DNA from: Lacihabitans sp. LS3-19
Lineage (GTDB): Bacteria > Bacteroidota > Bacteroidia > Cytophagales > Spirosomataceae
Assembly: GCF_024343575.1 (NCBI RefSeq)
Contig: NZ_RJUA01000124.1
Coordinates: 23,821-87,820, forward strand
Length of the DNA stretch: 64,000 nt
Direction of reading: 5' to 3'
Shown in pieces: positions 9,354-17,733 of this stretch (position 1 is its first letter; each line of letters opens with the position of its first letter). Under the pieces are notes generated by a model. The model had not been told where the DNA came from, did no database searches, and worked only from the letters and a program-made list of their open reading frames with translations. A program made the position numbers and the translations under genes.

Positions 9354-11588
9354 ATGATTAGAAAATTTACTTTTATCTGCCTGTTTTTGAGTTTTTTAAA
9401 TGCTGAGGCACAGACTTTGGATTTGTATAGACAGTCTAATGTTTCGGGTGTTTATGCTGTAGGGTTTAATCCTGCCATGATGGCCGACTCTAGGCTTGGG
9501 ACTATGTTTAGTTTGGGGGCATTTCATACTAATTTATCTAAAGAGGCTGTATGGAATCCTTTTGTACCATCTTCAAAAATCGACTTAAAGCTGAAAGGTG
9601 AGAATTGGAAAACCTCTGATATTGTTTTGCAAGGGCCATCATTTATGAAACAGTTGCCCAAAAACAATGTTTTTGCCTTAAGCACTCATTACCGATCCTT
9701 ACAGACTTCGTCTGGAGAGTTTCCAAAGTTTTTCTCCAGTGATCCAAACTTTGGAATTAATTCTGATTTTCAGGGAAATTACTATTCGGTCGGTTTAAAA
9801 GAGATAGCATTTTCTTATGCCCATCCATTGGCTTTTAAAAATCATTTTCTGAAATTAGGCACAACTATAAAATTAGCTTCATTGTATCATCAATATGAAT
9901 TAGCTAGTACTGATTTTAATGTTAAAAACAATACGATAAATGGAGCTATAACTGGTTTGCTTTCTACCAATAGCACACATTTTAATTGGCTCGATATGCT
10001 AAAAAGTAAAGGTATGGGCACTGGACTTGATCTAGGCTTGGTGTATGAATATCGCCCTAAGTACCAAGATTATGAATATAATATGGATGGTAAAAAACAA
10101 TATGATCCTACCGTAAATAAATACTTAGCAAGGTTTGCTTTTAGCCTAACAGACTTGGGAAGCGTTAATTTCGATGCTTATAATCAGGTATCTATAAATA
10201 ACGGAGCGGCTTTAGATCAAAATAAACTAAATTCGGGAGTACCAAATGCTTTAGCATCTCTGAATTTTTCTGGTGAGAATCTGGTAACGCAAAAATATAT
10301 GCTACCTGCCAGAATCAACCTATTGGCCGAAGTCAGGCTTGGCAAAAAAGGCTGGCATCTCGGTTCGGTATATCGCTCAGCTACAAAAAGGACGGCCGTG
10401 GGTTTTAATCAGCAAAGTATTCTTGCCTTATACCCTCGTAAAGAAGTCAAAGATTTTGAATTTTCAGTTCCTGTTATTTTGAACAAAACTACAAAAAAGA
10501 CTGGGGTAGGATTTCATCTGAAAATAGGCTCATTGTTTTTTGGTACAGAATCTTTAAATAATTTATTTTCAAAAAATGCTCCGAACCCATCGGTTTATGC
10601 TGGGTTTAACTTTACGGGTTTTGCGAAAAAAATAAAAGATAAAGACAACGATGCAGTATCAGACAAAAAAGATAAATGTGCCGATATTCCTGGCCTTTGG
10701 ACGTTTATGGGCTGTCCAGATACAGATTTGGATGGTATTCAAGATAGTGAAGATAAATGTCCTGAACATGCTGGGCCGAAAGAAACGCAAGGTTGTCCAG
10801 ATGCCGATGGCGATGGAATTTTCGATAATCAAGACGCTTGCCCAAATGTTAAAGGCTTGGCTAGGTTTAATGGCTGCCCCGATACCGATGGTGACGGAAT
10901 TCCTGATTCAGAAGACGATTGTCCCCAAAAAGCAGGAGAGGAGGAGTTTGGTGGTTGTCCGGATAGTGATGGCGATGGCTTGATAGACTCTGAAGACGAT
11001 TGCCCGGAAATTGCGGGTCCGAAATTGTTCAAAGGTTGTCCTGATACTGACGGAGACGGAATTCCTGACAAAGACGATAAATGTATAGATCAAAAAGGTA
11101 CTTTAGAAAATGGAGGTTGCCCTGATACAGATGAAGATGGTGTGATAGATAAATTAGACGGGTGTCCTAATGAAAAAGGAACCCTTAATGGATGCCCAGA
11201 CTCAGATGGAGACGGCATAAAAGACAGTGAGGATACATGCCCACAGCAGAAAGGCCTAAAAGAAAATAATGGCTGTCCAGATACAGACGCCGATGGTATA
11301 GTAGATTATTTAGATAAATGTCCTGCTATAGCGGGAAATTCACTTTGGAGTGGTTGTCCTCTGTCTATAAATTTTAAACCTTTAGAAATTGTCGATTCAG
11401 CTTCAAATGATTTGCTAAAAGGATTATTAATAGCAGTTTCGCATAAAGAATTAGGGAATTCTTATTTGGAGGAAATAAAAAATGCAACTTCTATGCTCAG
11501 TTCACCTATTAAACTCATAGTAAAAGGCAAAATGGGGTCTGAAGTCAGAATGGCTTATGGTTTAGCTTTAAAGAATGCTGGAATATAA
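9354..11588 (+). CDS. DUF5723-like beta-barrel protein with thrombospondin type 3 repeats
   Basis: ATG 9354 is chosen over a TTG at 9327 because it opens a signal peptide (MIRKFTFICLFLSFLNAEAQ). Residues ~22-420 resemble the outer-membrane beta-barrel-like DUF5723 family (LDLYRQSNVSGVYAVGFNPA and alternating beta pattern). Residues ~427-670 hold nine thrombospondin type 3 calcium-binding repeats of the form GCPDTDGDGIPDSEDDCP. The remaining ~75 residues (INFKPLEIVDSASND onward) sit where related proteins often carry an OmpA-like or other C-terminal domain, but here are short. After the TAA at 11586 the same frame stays open for 16 more codons to a second TAA at 11637, one base before the next gene. 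This suggests a recent nonsense change or a natural early end. Likely outer-membrane located; it forms a pair with the OmpA-family gene downstream. Confidence 0.85.
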   Translation: MIRKFTFICLFLSFLNAEAQTLDLYRQSNVSGVYAVGFNPAMMADSRLGTMFSLGAFHTNLSKEAVWNPFVPSSKIDLKLKGENWKTSDIVLQGPSFMKQLPKNNVFALSTHYRSLQTSSGEFPKFFSSDPNFGINSDFQGNYYSVGLKEIAFSYAHPLAFKNHFLKLGTTIKLASLYHQYELASTDFNVKNNTINGAITGLLSTNSTHFNWLDMLKSKGMGTGLDLGLVYEYRPKYQDYEYNMDGKKQYDPTVNKYLARFAFSLTDLGSVNFDAYNQVSINNGAALDQNKLNSGVPNALASLNFSGENLVTQKYMLPARINLLAEVRLGKKGWHLGSVYRSATKRTAVGFNQQSILALYPRKEVKDFEFSVPVILNKTTKKTGVGFHLKIGSLFFGTESLNNLFSKNAPNPSVYAGFNFTGFAKKIKDKDNDAVSDKKDKCADIPGLWTFMGCPDTDLDGIQDSEDKCPEHAGPKETQGCPDADGDGIFDNQDACPNVKGLARFNGCPDTDGDGIPDSEDDCPQKAGEEEFGGCPDSDGDGLIDSEDDCPEIAGPKLFKGCPDTDGDGIPDKDDKCIDQKGTLENGGCPDTDEDGVIDKLDGCPNEKGTLNGCPDSDGDGIKDSEDTCPQQKGLKENNGCPDTDADGIVDYLDKCPAIAGNSLWSGCPLSINFKPLEIVDSASNDLLKGLLIAVSHKELGNSYLEEIKNATSMLSSPIKLIVKGKMGSEVRMAYGLALKNAGI

Positions 11589-11639
11589 ATAGTAACAATA
11601 GATGAAGAAAACCAGCAAAGTAGTTTAAGTTTTGAATAA
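11589..11639 (+). other. In-frame open tail after the stop of the TSP3-repeat gene
   Basis: Directly after the TAA (11586-11588) the same frame reads 16 sense codons (IVTIDEENQQSSLSFE) and then a second TAA at 11637-11639. The next ATG is at 11641. The tail is acidic and polar like a normal protein end. It may be a former C-terminus cut off by a single-base stop, or chance. Confidence 0.4.
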
Positions 11640-11640
11640 A

Positions 11641-14600
11641 ATGAAATATATATTTTTAAGTCTTTTTTTGTTAGTTAACTTGGCATTAGGGCAAAATAAA
11701 ATGCGATTGCCTAATCCGATTAATACTTCCAAATCCATCGAGTATGCTCCGTCCATTACCGCTGATGGTCAAACTTTGGTTTACCAGTCGGATCAATATG
11801 GGCTTTTTGTGAATGCTGCCAAAAAAGTTCCTCAGATAAATGCTGAAGGTAAAAGCAATGTGATTCTTGACGAATTTGAGGCCTCTTTTTTTGGTGTATA
11901 TGAGGTAAAGCTCCACCCATCCGGTGAGTGGATGGCTCCCAAAAATATCGAGCCAATAAATCAATATGCAAACGAAAACATGACCCCAATAATGGGAGGG
12001 CCAAGTGTAAGTTATGACGGGAATATGATTTATTTTTTCGCAAATTTTGGTAAAAATGGATTTGGAAGAGAGGATATATTTTTTTCGGAAAGGAAGAAGA
12101 CGGGGTGGTCAAGGCCCGAAAATATTGGTTCAAACATCAATACGGACAATTATGAAGGGTTTCCTTCCATTTCACCCGACGGCAAAAAGTTGTATTTTAC
12201 GCGTGAAATACTGGGTAAAAAAGTAAATGATAAGCAGTGTTACCGAATTATGGTTTCTGAAAAAGCCAGAAATGGAAAATGGAGGTTGCCGTATGAACTG
12301 CCAGCACCAATTAACCTTGATTGTGAAAAAGCACCAAGGATATTAGCAGATGGTAAAACTTTGGTTTTTTCTTCAATTAAAAAAGAAGGTCGTGGTGATT
12401 TTGATTTATATAAATCCGAAATGCTCGATAATGGCGGATGGTCAGAGCCTATAAACCTCGACTTTATTAATACCAAGAAGTCTGATCTTTTTGTGTCTGT
12501 AAGTCCCTGCGGAGATCTTATGTATTATGTAAGTGACGGGGATATTTTCACTTCTACCATTCCTGAGTCTTTGAGGCCAATTAAAAGTGCAACAATTCAG
12601 GGTTTTGTGCTTGATTCAATTTCCAAATTGCCACTTTCAGCCAAAGTTGTGGTAAAAGAAAAAGATACAGATAAGGTATTAACCGTTCTAGACAATAACC
12701 CGTCTGATGGGAGATATACAGCAATTGTGCCTTTTGGCGGTTCTTATAATGTTTCTGTAAATATTCCGGAGTATTTTACTTTAAGTAAGGAAATTCTAAG
12801 TGAAGATATCGTCGATTGCAACCCTATTCCCAAAGATTTTCAATTGCAAAAAATACCAACAAGCAAAGAGGAAATTGTACAATTGGCACTAAATACAGAT
12901 AATATTAATCCAAGCCAATCTTTGAATTTAGTTGCTGAAAAGCAAAAGTTAGAAGCTTTGGAATTAGAAAAGCAACAAAAAGCTGTTTTAGAAAAGCAAA
13001 GAATTGAAGAAGAAAGATTGGCTGCTGAAAAACTAAAACAAGAGGCTATAGAGATAGAAAAGCAACAAAAAGCTGCCTTAGAAAAACAAATCTTAGAAGA
13101 TGAAAGATTGGCTGCTGAAAAGCTAAAACAAGAGGCTTTGGAGTTAGAAAAACAACAAAAAGCTGCCTTAGAAAAGCTAAGAATAGAAGAAGAAAGACTT
13201 GCTGCCGAAAAACTAAAGCAAGAAGCTTTGGAGCTTGAAAAGCAACAAAAAGCTGCCTTAGAAAAACAAAGGCTAGAAGAAGAAAGATTAGCTGCGGAAA
13301 AGCTAAAGCAAGAAGTTTTAGAGTTAGAGAAGCAACAAAAAGCTGCCTTAGAAAAACTAAGAATAGAAGAGGAAAGGTTAGCTGCGGAAAAACTAAAACA
13401 AGAAGCTTTAGAGTTAGAGGAGCAACAAAAAGCTGCCTTAGAAAAACAAAGGTTAGAAGAAGAAAGGTTGGCTGCCGAAAAACTAAAACAAGAAGCTATA
13501 GAGTTAGAGAAGCAACAAAAAGCTGCTTTAGAAAAGCAAAGATTAGAAGAAGAAAAGTTGGCTGCCGAAAAACTAAAACAAGAAGCTATAGAGTTAGAGA
13601 AGCAACAAAAAGCTGCTTTAGAAAAGCAAAGATTAGAAGAAGAAAGGTTGGCTGCCGAAAAACTAAAACAAGAAGCTTTGGAGTTAGAAAAGCAACAAAA
13701 AGCTGCTTTAGAAACACAAAGGCTAGAAGAAGAAAGATTGGCTGCTGAAAAACTAAAACAAGAAGCTTTGGAGTTAGAAAAGCAACAAAAAGCTGCCTTA
13801 GAAAAGCAAAGGCTAGAAGAAGAAATACTGGCCAAAGAGAAAAAGAGGTGGGCTGAGTCCAGCCTTATGGTATATTTAAAAGATATAAATACCAATGAAC
13901 CTTTGGATGGGAATATCATAGTGTTTAGTAGAAAATCGAAAGATTCAACAGTGTATGATATTAAAGGAGGCGTTTTGAAAATCACACTAGTAGGTGAAGA
14001 TACGTGGAGAGTAAAAGCAATTGCAAAGAACTATAATTCTACAGAGCAAATTGTGAAAATAGAACTACCAAAGGAAGGTTCTAAAAATTTCATAATCGAA
14101 ATGAAGCTGGAAAAAGAAATATATAAGCTCCAACTTTTTGCCATAGATTTAGAGAAAAACAAACCAATTCCAATGGCTACTTTTACAATTTTAGATAATA
14201 ATAAAAAGCAAATAGCTGTTTTGAAAGCAGATAGTAAAGGATTTGTAGAATATATTTTACCTCAAAAAAATAAATATACTGTTTTGTTATCAGCAGAAAA
14301 TTATGACAATGATGAGCAAGCAATAGAAGATTTGAAGTTGAATACCAAAGTGACTTTTAAACCTATTGAGAAAAAAATAAAAATACATGAATTAAAACTT
14401 TTTGTGTATGATCGTTTTACAGAGGAAGAACTATTTCCGAATGTTATTTCCAATACCACTTCTAAAGGTGTAGCACCTACTTTTATTCAAGGTCCCGAAA
14501 ATACAGTTTTTAATGTCAATTTAAGCGGAGAAAATATTGAGCCAGAAAGTTATAAATTGGCTTTTGTGGATAGTTTGATAAATAAAGTTCGGCAGGATTT

Positions 14601-15291
14601 ATTAGCTCAAAAACTAAGTTATGAGTTTGAGTTTAGATTTTATGATAAAAAAACAAATAAATCTATTCCAAGGATAGAATATTCGGTTGTAGAGACCTCA
14701 AGCAAAGCTGAAGTTCAAAAGTTTTTAAATGGAAAAAATCTCGTTTATTTATCACCAAAAAAATCTTATATTTTTACATTAAATACCCCTTTATACGAAC
14801 CTATGGTGCTAAAAATAGATGCTTTAGACTGGATTAAATCCAAGGATTTTGAGAAAAATATATTTTTGGTACAAAAGAAATTAGAAACACCTAAAGTTGA
14901 AGAAAATGCACCAGCAGTAATAAATACAAAAACTTTTGGAGAAATTAGTAAAGGCAAGAAAATAACTTTAGAAAATATTTATTTTGACCAAAGTAGCCCT
15001 GTTTTAAGACCTGAATCTTTTAAACAATTGGACGAGTTGGTTACGGTTTTGCAAGAAAACTCTGATCTGAAGATTGAAGTAAGAGGACATACTGATAATG
15101 TTGGAGATTTGTTTGAAAACGTCAAACTTTCAAAAAGTAGATGTGAGTCTGTAACTGAATACTTATCTTCAAAAGGCATCTCAAAAACAAGGCTTTCGGT
15201 AGTAGGACGGGGGCCAATAGAACCTATTGCTCCAAATGATACCGAAGAAAACAAAAAGAAAAATCGTAGAGTTGAGTTCTTAGTGCTTTAG
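11641..15291 (+). CDS. OmpA-family protein with PD40 propeller and long coiled-coil repeat
   Basis: ATG 11641 opens a signal peptide (MKYIFLSLFLLVNLALGQ); a TTG at 11632 is in frame but less likely. Residues ~25-320 contain WD40-like PD40/TolB-type blades (PSISPDGKKLYFTRE, GPSVSYDGNMIYFFA). Residues ~318-400 look like a carboxypeptidase-regulatory-like fold. Residues ~431-733 are a nearly uninterrupted charged helix made of ten 30-residue repeats with core EKQQKAALEKQRLEEERLA. Then come beta-rich segments and an OmpA-like peptidoglycan-binding domain (IYFDQSSPVLRPES, EVRGHTDNVGD, NRRVEF at the end). This architecture suits an outer-membrane/periplasmic scaffold binding peptidoglycan. The gene follows the TSP3-repeat gene closely and probably shares its transcript. 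Confidence 0.92.
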   Translation: MKYIFLSLFLLVNLALGQNKMRLPNPINTSKSIEYAPSITADGQTLVYQSDQYGLFVNAAKKVPQINAEGKSNVILDEFEASFFGVYEVKLHPSGEWMAPKNIEPINQYANENMTPIMGGPSVSYDGNMIYFFANFGKNGFGREDIFFSERKKTGWSRPENIGSNINTDNYEGFPSISPDGKKLYFTREILGKKVNDKQCYRIMVSEKARNGKWRLPYELPAPINLDCEKAPRILADGKTLVFSSIKKEGRGDFDLYKSEMLDNGGWSEPINLDFINTKKSDLFVSVSPCGDLMYYVSDGDIFTSTIPESLRPIKSATIQGFVLDSISKLPLSAKVVVKEKDTDKVLTVLDNNPSDGRYTAIVPFGGSYNVSVNIPEYFTLSKEILSEDIVDCNPIPKDFQLQKIPTSKEEIVQLALNTDNINPSQSLNLVAEKQKLEALELEKQQKAVLEKQRIEEERLAAEKLKQEAIEIEKQQKAALEKQILEDERLAAEKLKQEALELEKQQKAALEKLRIEEERLAAEKLKQEALELEKQQKAALEKQRLEEERLAAEKLKQEVLELEKQQKAALEKLRIEEERLAAEKLKQEALELEEQQKAALEKQRLEEERLAAEKLKQEAIELEKQQKAALEKQRLEEEKLAAEKLKQEAIELEKQQKAALEKQRLEEERLAAEKLKQEALELEKQQKAALETQRLEEERLAAEKLKQEALELEKQQKAALEKQRLEEEILAKEKKRWAESSLMVYLKDINTNEPLDGNIIVFSRKSKDSTVYDIKGGVLKITLVGEDTWRVKAIAKNYNSTEQIVKIELPKEGSKNFIIEMKLEKEIYKLQLFAIDLEKNKPIPMATFTILDNNKKQIAVLKADSKGFVEYILPQKNKYTVLLSAENYDNDEQAIEDLKLNTKVTFKPIEKKIKIHELKLFVYDRFTEEELFPNVISNTTSKGVAPTFIQGPENTVFNVNLSGENIEPESYKLAFVDSLINKVRQDLLAQKLSYEFEFRFYDKKTNKSIPRIEYSVVETSSKAEVQKFLNGKNLVYLSPKKSYIFTLNTPLYEPMVLKIDALDWIKSKDFEKNIFLVQKKLETPKVEENAPAVINTKTFGEISKGKKITLENIYFDQSSPVLRPESFKQLDELVTVLQENSDLKIEVRGHTDNVGDLFENVKLSKSRCESVTEYLSSKGISKTRLSVVGRGPIEPIAPNDTEENKKKNRRVEFLVL
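12934..13839 (+). repeat. Ten tandem copies of a 90-bp coding repeat
   Basis: The period is exactly 90 bp (30 residues) with about 10 copies. Each encodes LKQEALELEKQQKAAL followed by EKQRLEEERLAAEK with few changes (Q/L, R/I/K). Copies differ mainly by synonymous changes, so the array is under protein-level selection but could expand or contract by slippage or recombination. Confidence 0.95.
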
Positions 15292-15368
15292 TTTTAATCT
15301 AAAAGATTAACATATTAGTTATTTTATTGAAAGTGTATTTTGATTCTTGTTTCAGAAAAGTACTCACC

Positions 15369-15396
15369 AAAAAAGCCACCCGAAGAGTGGCTTTTT
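15369..15396. terminator. Bidirectional terminator between OmpA-family gene and htpG
   Basis: A-run, stem GCCAC / GTGGC (15375-15379 and 15387-15391), loop CCGAAGA, then T-run. The A/T tails on both sides make it usable from both strands, and the two genes converge here. Confidence 0.8.
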
Positions 15397-15416
15397 AAAT
15401 ATGTTAAAATAGGATG

Positions 15417-17219
15417 TTACCCTAATTTCTCAACACTACGCTCAATAAACTGTGTAAGATCGTTGCCGTTTAGCATTCCTTGTGAAAGGAGGGCTAGGTC
15501 GTACAATTGTTTTACAAGTCCGTTTTCGTTTCCTTCTGCGGCTACTTTACTTATGATTGGGTGATTGCCGTTTACTACCAAGTTGTACATAACTGGCATA
15601 TTGCCAAACATGCCACCTTGTCCGTTTACCTTAGACATATCAGCATACCTACGCATAAACTCAGGCATTACGATTGAAACAGGTATTTCGTCCACTGGCA
15701 AAGCTTCTATCTGTACGATATTGGTTCCAGCAAACTCCTTGAAGGCTTCCTCAACTTTTTTCTTTTCGTCTTCACTAAGCACCACCTCTGATTTAAGGCC
15801 TTTGTCTATCAGTTTGTCAAATGTATCTGCGTCAACTCTTTTGAAGGTGAACTTCTCGTTTTTGCTTTCTAAAGCATTGATAAAGTGAGCATCTAGAACA
15901 TCGTCAAATACCAAAACATCAAACTCACGTTTTTTGGCATTACTGATGAAAGCATCTTGTTTGTCTTTGTCGTTGGCGTACAAAGCCACCAAAGTACCGT
16001 CTTTGTCTTTTTGGTTGGCTTCAAGCTTGGTTTTGTATTCTTCTATCGTAAAACATTCGCCTTCAGTGTTTTTCAATAAAATAAAGTCTTTGGCTCTATC
16101 GTAGAATTTATCGTCAGAGATGATGCCATATTTTACAAAAAGGCCAATGCTTTCCCATTTCTCTTCAAAAGCTTTGCGGTCGTCACGGAACAACTCCGCC
16201 AACTTATCAGCCACTTTTTTGGTGATATGCGAATTGATTCGTTTTACATTCCCGTCAGCTTGTAAATAACTTCTGGATACGTTCAATGGAATATCCGGAG
16301 AGTCAATAACGCCATGCAATAACTGTAAAAACTCAGGTACGATATCTTTTACATCATCTGTAATAAATACCTGACGGCTATACAATTGTATCTTTTCTCT
16401 GTTGAGTTGGAAGTCTTGTTTCACTTTTGGGAAATACAAAACTCCAGTAAGATTAAACGGATAATCAACATTGAGGTGAATCCAGAAAAGTGGATCTTCG
16501 CTATATGGATACAACTCTTTGTAAAAAGCTATATAATCTTCATCTTTAAGTTCAGAAGGTGATTTTACCCAAATAGGATTGGGGTTATTAATGACTTTGT
16601 CATTGTATTCAATCTCAACTGGCAAGAATTTGCCATATTTAATTAAAACTCCTTCTAGTTTACTGTCTTCTAAAAATTCTTCTGAATCTTCAGCTATATG
16701 TAATATAATGTCTGTTCCTCTTTCGGTTTTTTCGGCTGCCGATATTTCAAACTCGGTAGTACCATCGCTAAACCACCTTGCTGCGGGAGCATCTTGGTAA
16801 GATTTTGTGATGATTTCTACTTCTTTGGCTACCATAAAGGCAGAGTAAAAGCCTAAGCCAAATTGTCCGATTATTTGGGTTTTGTCAGTTTCGTCTTTGT
16901 ATTTTTCTACAAATTCCTTAGCACCTGAAAATGCTATTTGATTGATGTATTTTTTGATTTCATCGGCTGTCATTCCCAAGCCTTTGTCTGAAATCGTGAT
17001 GGTTTTGGCTTCTTTGTCTATCGAAACTTTGATTTTCAAATCGCCCAATTCACCCTCAAATTGACCTATAGAAGAAAGTTTTTTGATTTTTTGTGTTGCA
17101 TCGACTGCATTTGAAACCAATTCTCTTAGGAAGATTTCATGATCCGAATACAAGAATTTTTTAATTATCGGAAAAATGTTCTCGGTGTTAATCGAAATTG
17201 TACCTTTTTCTGCTACCAT
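15417..17219 (-). CDS. htpG: Molecular chaperone HtpG (Hsp90)
   Basis: Cytosolic ATP-dependent Hsp90 chaperone, 600 aa, close to the usual bacterial length (~620). The N-terminal GHKL ATPase domain shows RELVSNAVDA (E33, N37, D40), DKGLGM (D78-M83) and GQFGLGFYSAF (about 117-127), all nucleotide-binding motifs of the family. The middle domain contains the expected YFPKVKQDFQ and SRSYLQADGNVKRI regions, and the C-terminal dimerisation part ends KLG. ATG start at 17219 leads directly into the conserved N-terminus. It stands alone: it converges with the OmpA-family gene and has a long repeat-bearing upstream region. No sigma32-type heat-shock element was recognised. Confidence 0.98.
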   Translation of the reverse strand: MVAEKGTISINTENIFPIIKKFLYSDHEIFLRELVSNAVDATQKIKKLSSIGQFEGELGDLKIKVSIDKEAKTITISDKGLGMTADEIKKYINQIAFSGAKEFVEKYKDETDKTQIIGQFGLGFYSAFMVAKEVEIITKSYQDAPAARWFSDGTTEFEISAAEKTERGTDIILHIAEDSEEFLEDSKLEGVLIKYGKFLPVEIEYNDKVINNPNPIWVKSPSELKDEDYIAFYKELYPYSEDPLFWIHLNVDYPFNLTGVLYFPKVKQDFQLNREKIQLYSRQVFITDDVKDIVPEFLQLLHGVIDSPDIPLNVSRSYLQADGNVKRINSHITKKVADKLAELFRDDRKAFEEKWESIGLFVKYGIISDDKFYDRAKDFILLKNTEGECFTIEEYKTKLEANQKDKDGTLVALYANDKDKQDAFISNAKKREFDVLVFDDVLDAHFINALESKNEKFTFKRVDADTFDKLIDKGLKSEVVLSEDEKKKVEEAFKEFAGTNIVQIEALPVDEIPVSIVMPEFMRRYADMSKVNGQGGMFGNMPVMYNLVVNGNHPIISKVAAEGNENGLVKQLYDLALLSQGMLNGNDLTQFIERSVEKLG

Positions 17220-17325
17220 TTTCTTATGTTGTTTTTGATTACTGCTGAATACTTGTCAAACCTTGTTCCAATACTTGTTTTTGTGACAATTTGACAGAGG
17301 GTTAAGAAGAGATTGTGGGTTTTAT

Positions 17326-17659
17326 TGCCACGAATGCACTAATGAAAACGAATAGTAATTTATTTAGATTAGTGAAAATTAGAGTATTGGTGGCATTTAA
17401 TTTGTTTTTCATTTACCACGAATGCACGAATGAAAACGAATAATAATTTATATAGATTAGTAAAAATTAGAGTATTTGTGGCATTTATTGTGATTTTTAT
17501 TTGCCACGAATTCACGAATGTACACGAATAATAATAGAAATAGATTAGTGAAAATTAGAGTATTGGTGGCATTTAATATGTTTTTCAATTGCCACGAATG
17601 CACGAATTAACACAAATAATAATTTATATAAATCCTTGAAAATTAGTGTATTCGTGGCA
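17326..17659. repeat. Four palindromic 70-bp units at an exact 88-bp period
   Basis: Units at 17326-17395, 17414-17483, 17502-17571 and 17590-17659 all start TGCCACGAA (TACCACGAA in the second) and end GTGGCA, with 18-bp AT-rich spacers. Within each unit the ends form an inverted repeat (TGCCACGAATGCACGAAT against the complement of ATTAGWGTATTSGTGGCA). This is an intergenic palindromic repeat array between htpG and the symporter gene; no open frame of note. Confidence 0.93.
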
Positions 17660-17683
17660 TTTAATAAACTAGTATTTTAAATA

Positions 17684-17715
17684 AAAAAAGCTTCCAAGTT
17701 TACCTTGAAAGCTTT
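17684..17715 (-). terminator. Terminator of the alanine symporter gene
   Basis: Inverted repeat AAAGCTTCCAAG / CTTGAAAGCTTT around a short loop. On the minus strand it is followed by a run of seven T. It lies ~20 bp beyond the minus-strand stop at 17734. Confidence 0.8.
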
Positions 17716-17733
17716 GATTGAAATGTGAATTAT

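Noticed and set aside
11756..12133. 125-codon minus-strand frame in the OmpA-family gene
   Set aside because: Shadow of the PD40 coding region; composition atypical and no partner or start signal.
12840..13985. 381-codon minus-strand frame rich in Ser, Cys, Phe and Ala
   Set aside because: It is the antisense of the 90-bp coiled-coil repeat; its regularity comes from the sense-strand repeat and it has no signal, start context or family resemblance.
15565..15888. 107-codon plus-strand frame within htpG
   Set aside because: Antisense shadow of a strongly conserved gene.
17326..17659. Possible CRISPR-like array
   Set aside because: Units are 70 bp and palindromic, spacers are only 18 bp, AT-rich and similar to each other, copies diverge, and no cas gene is near.
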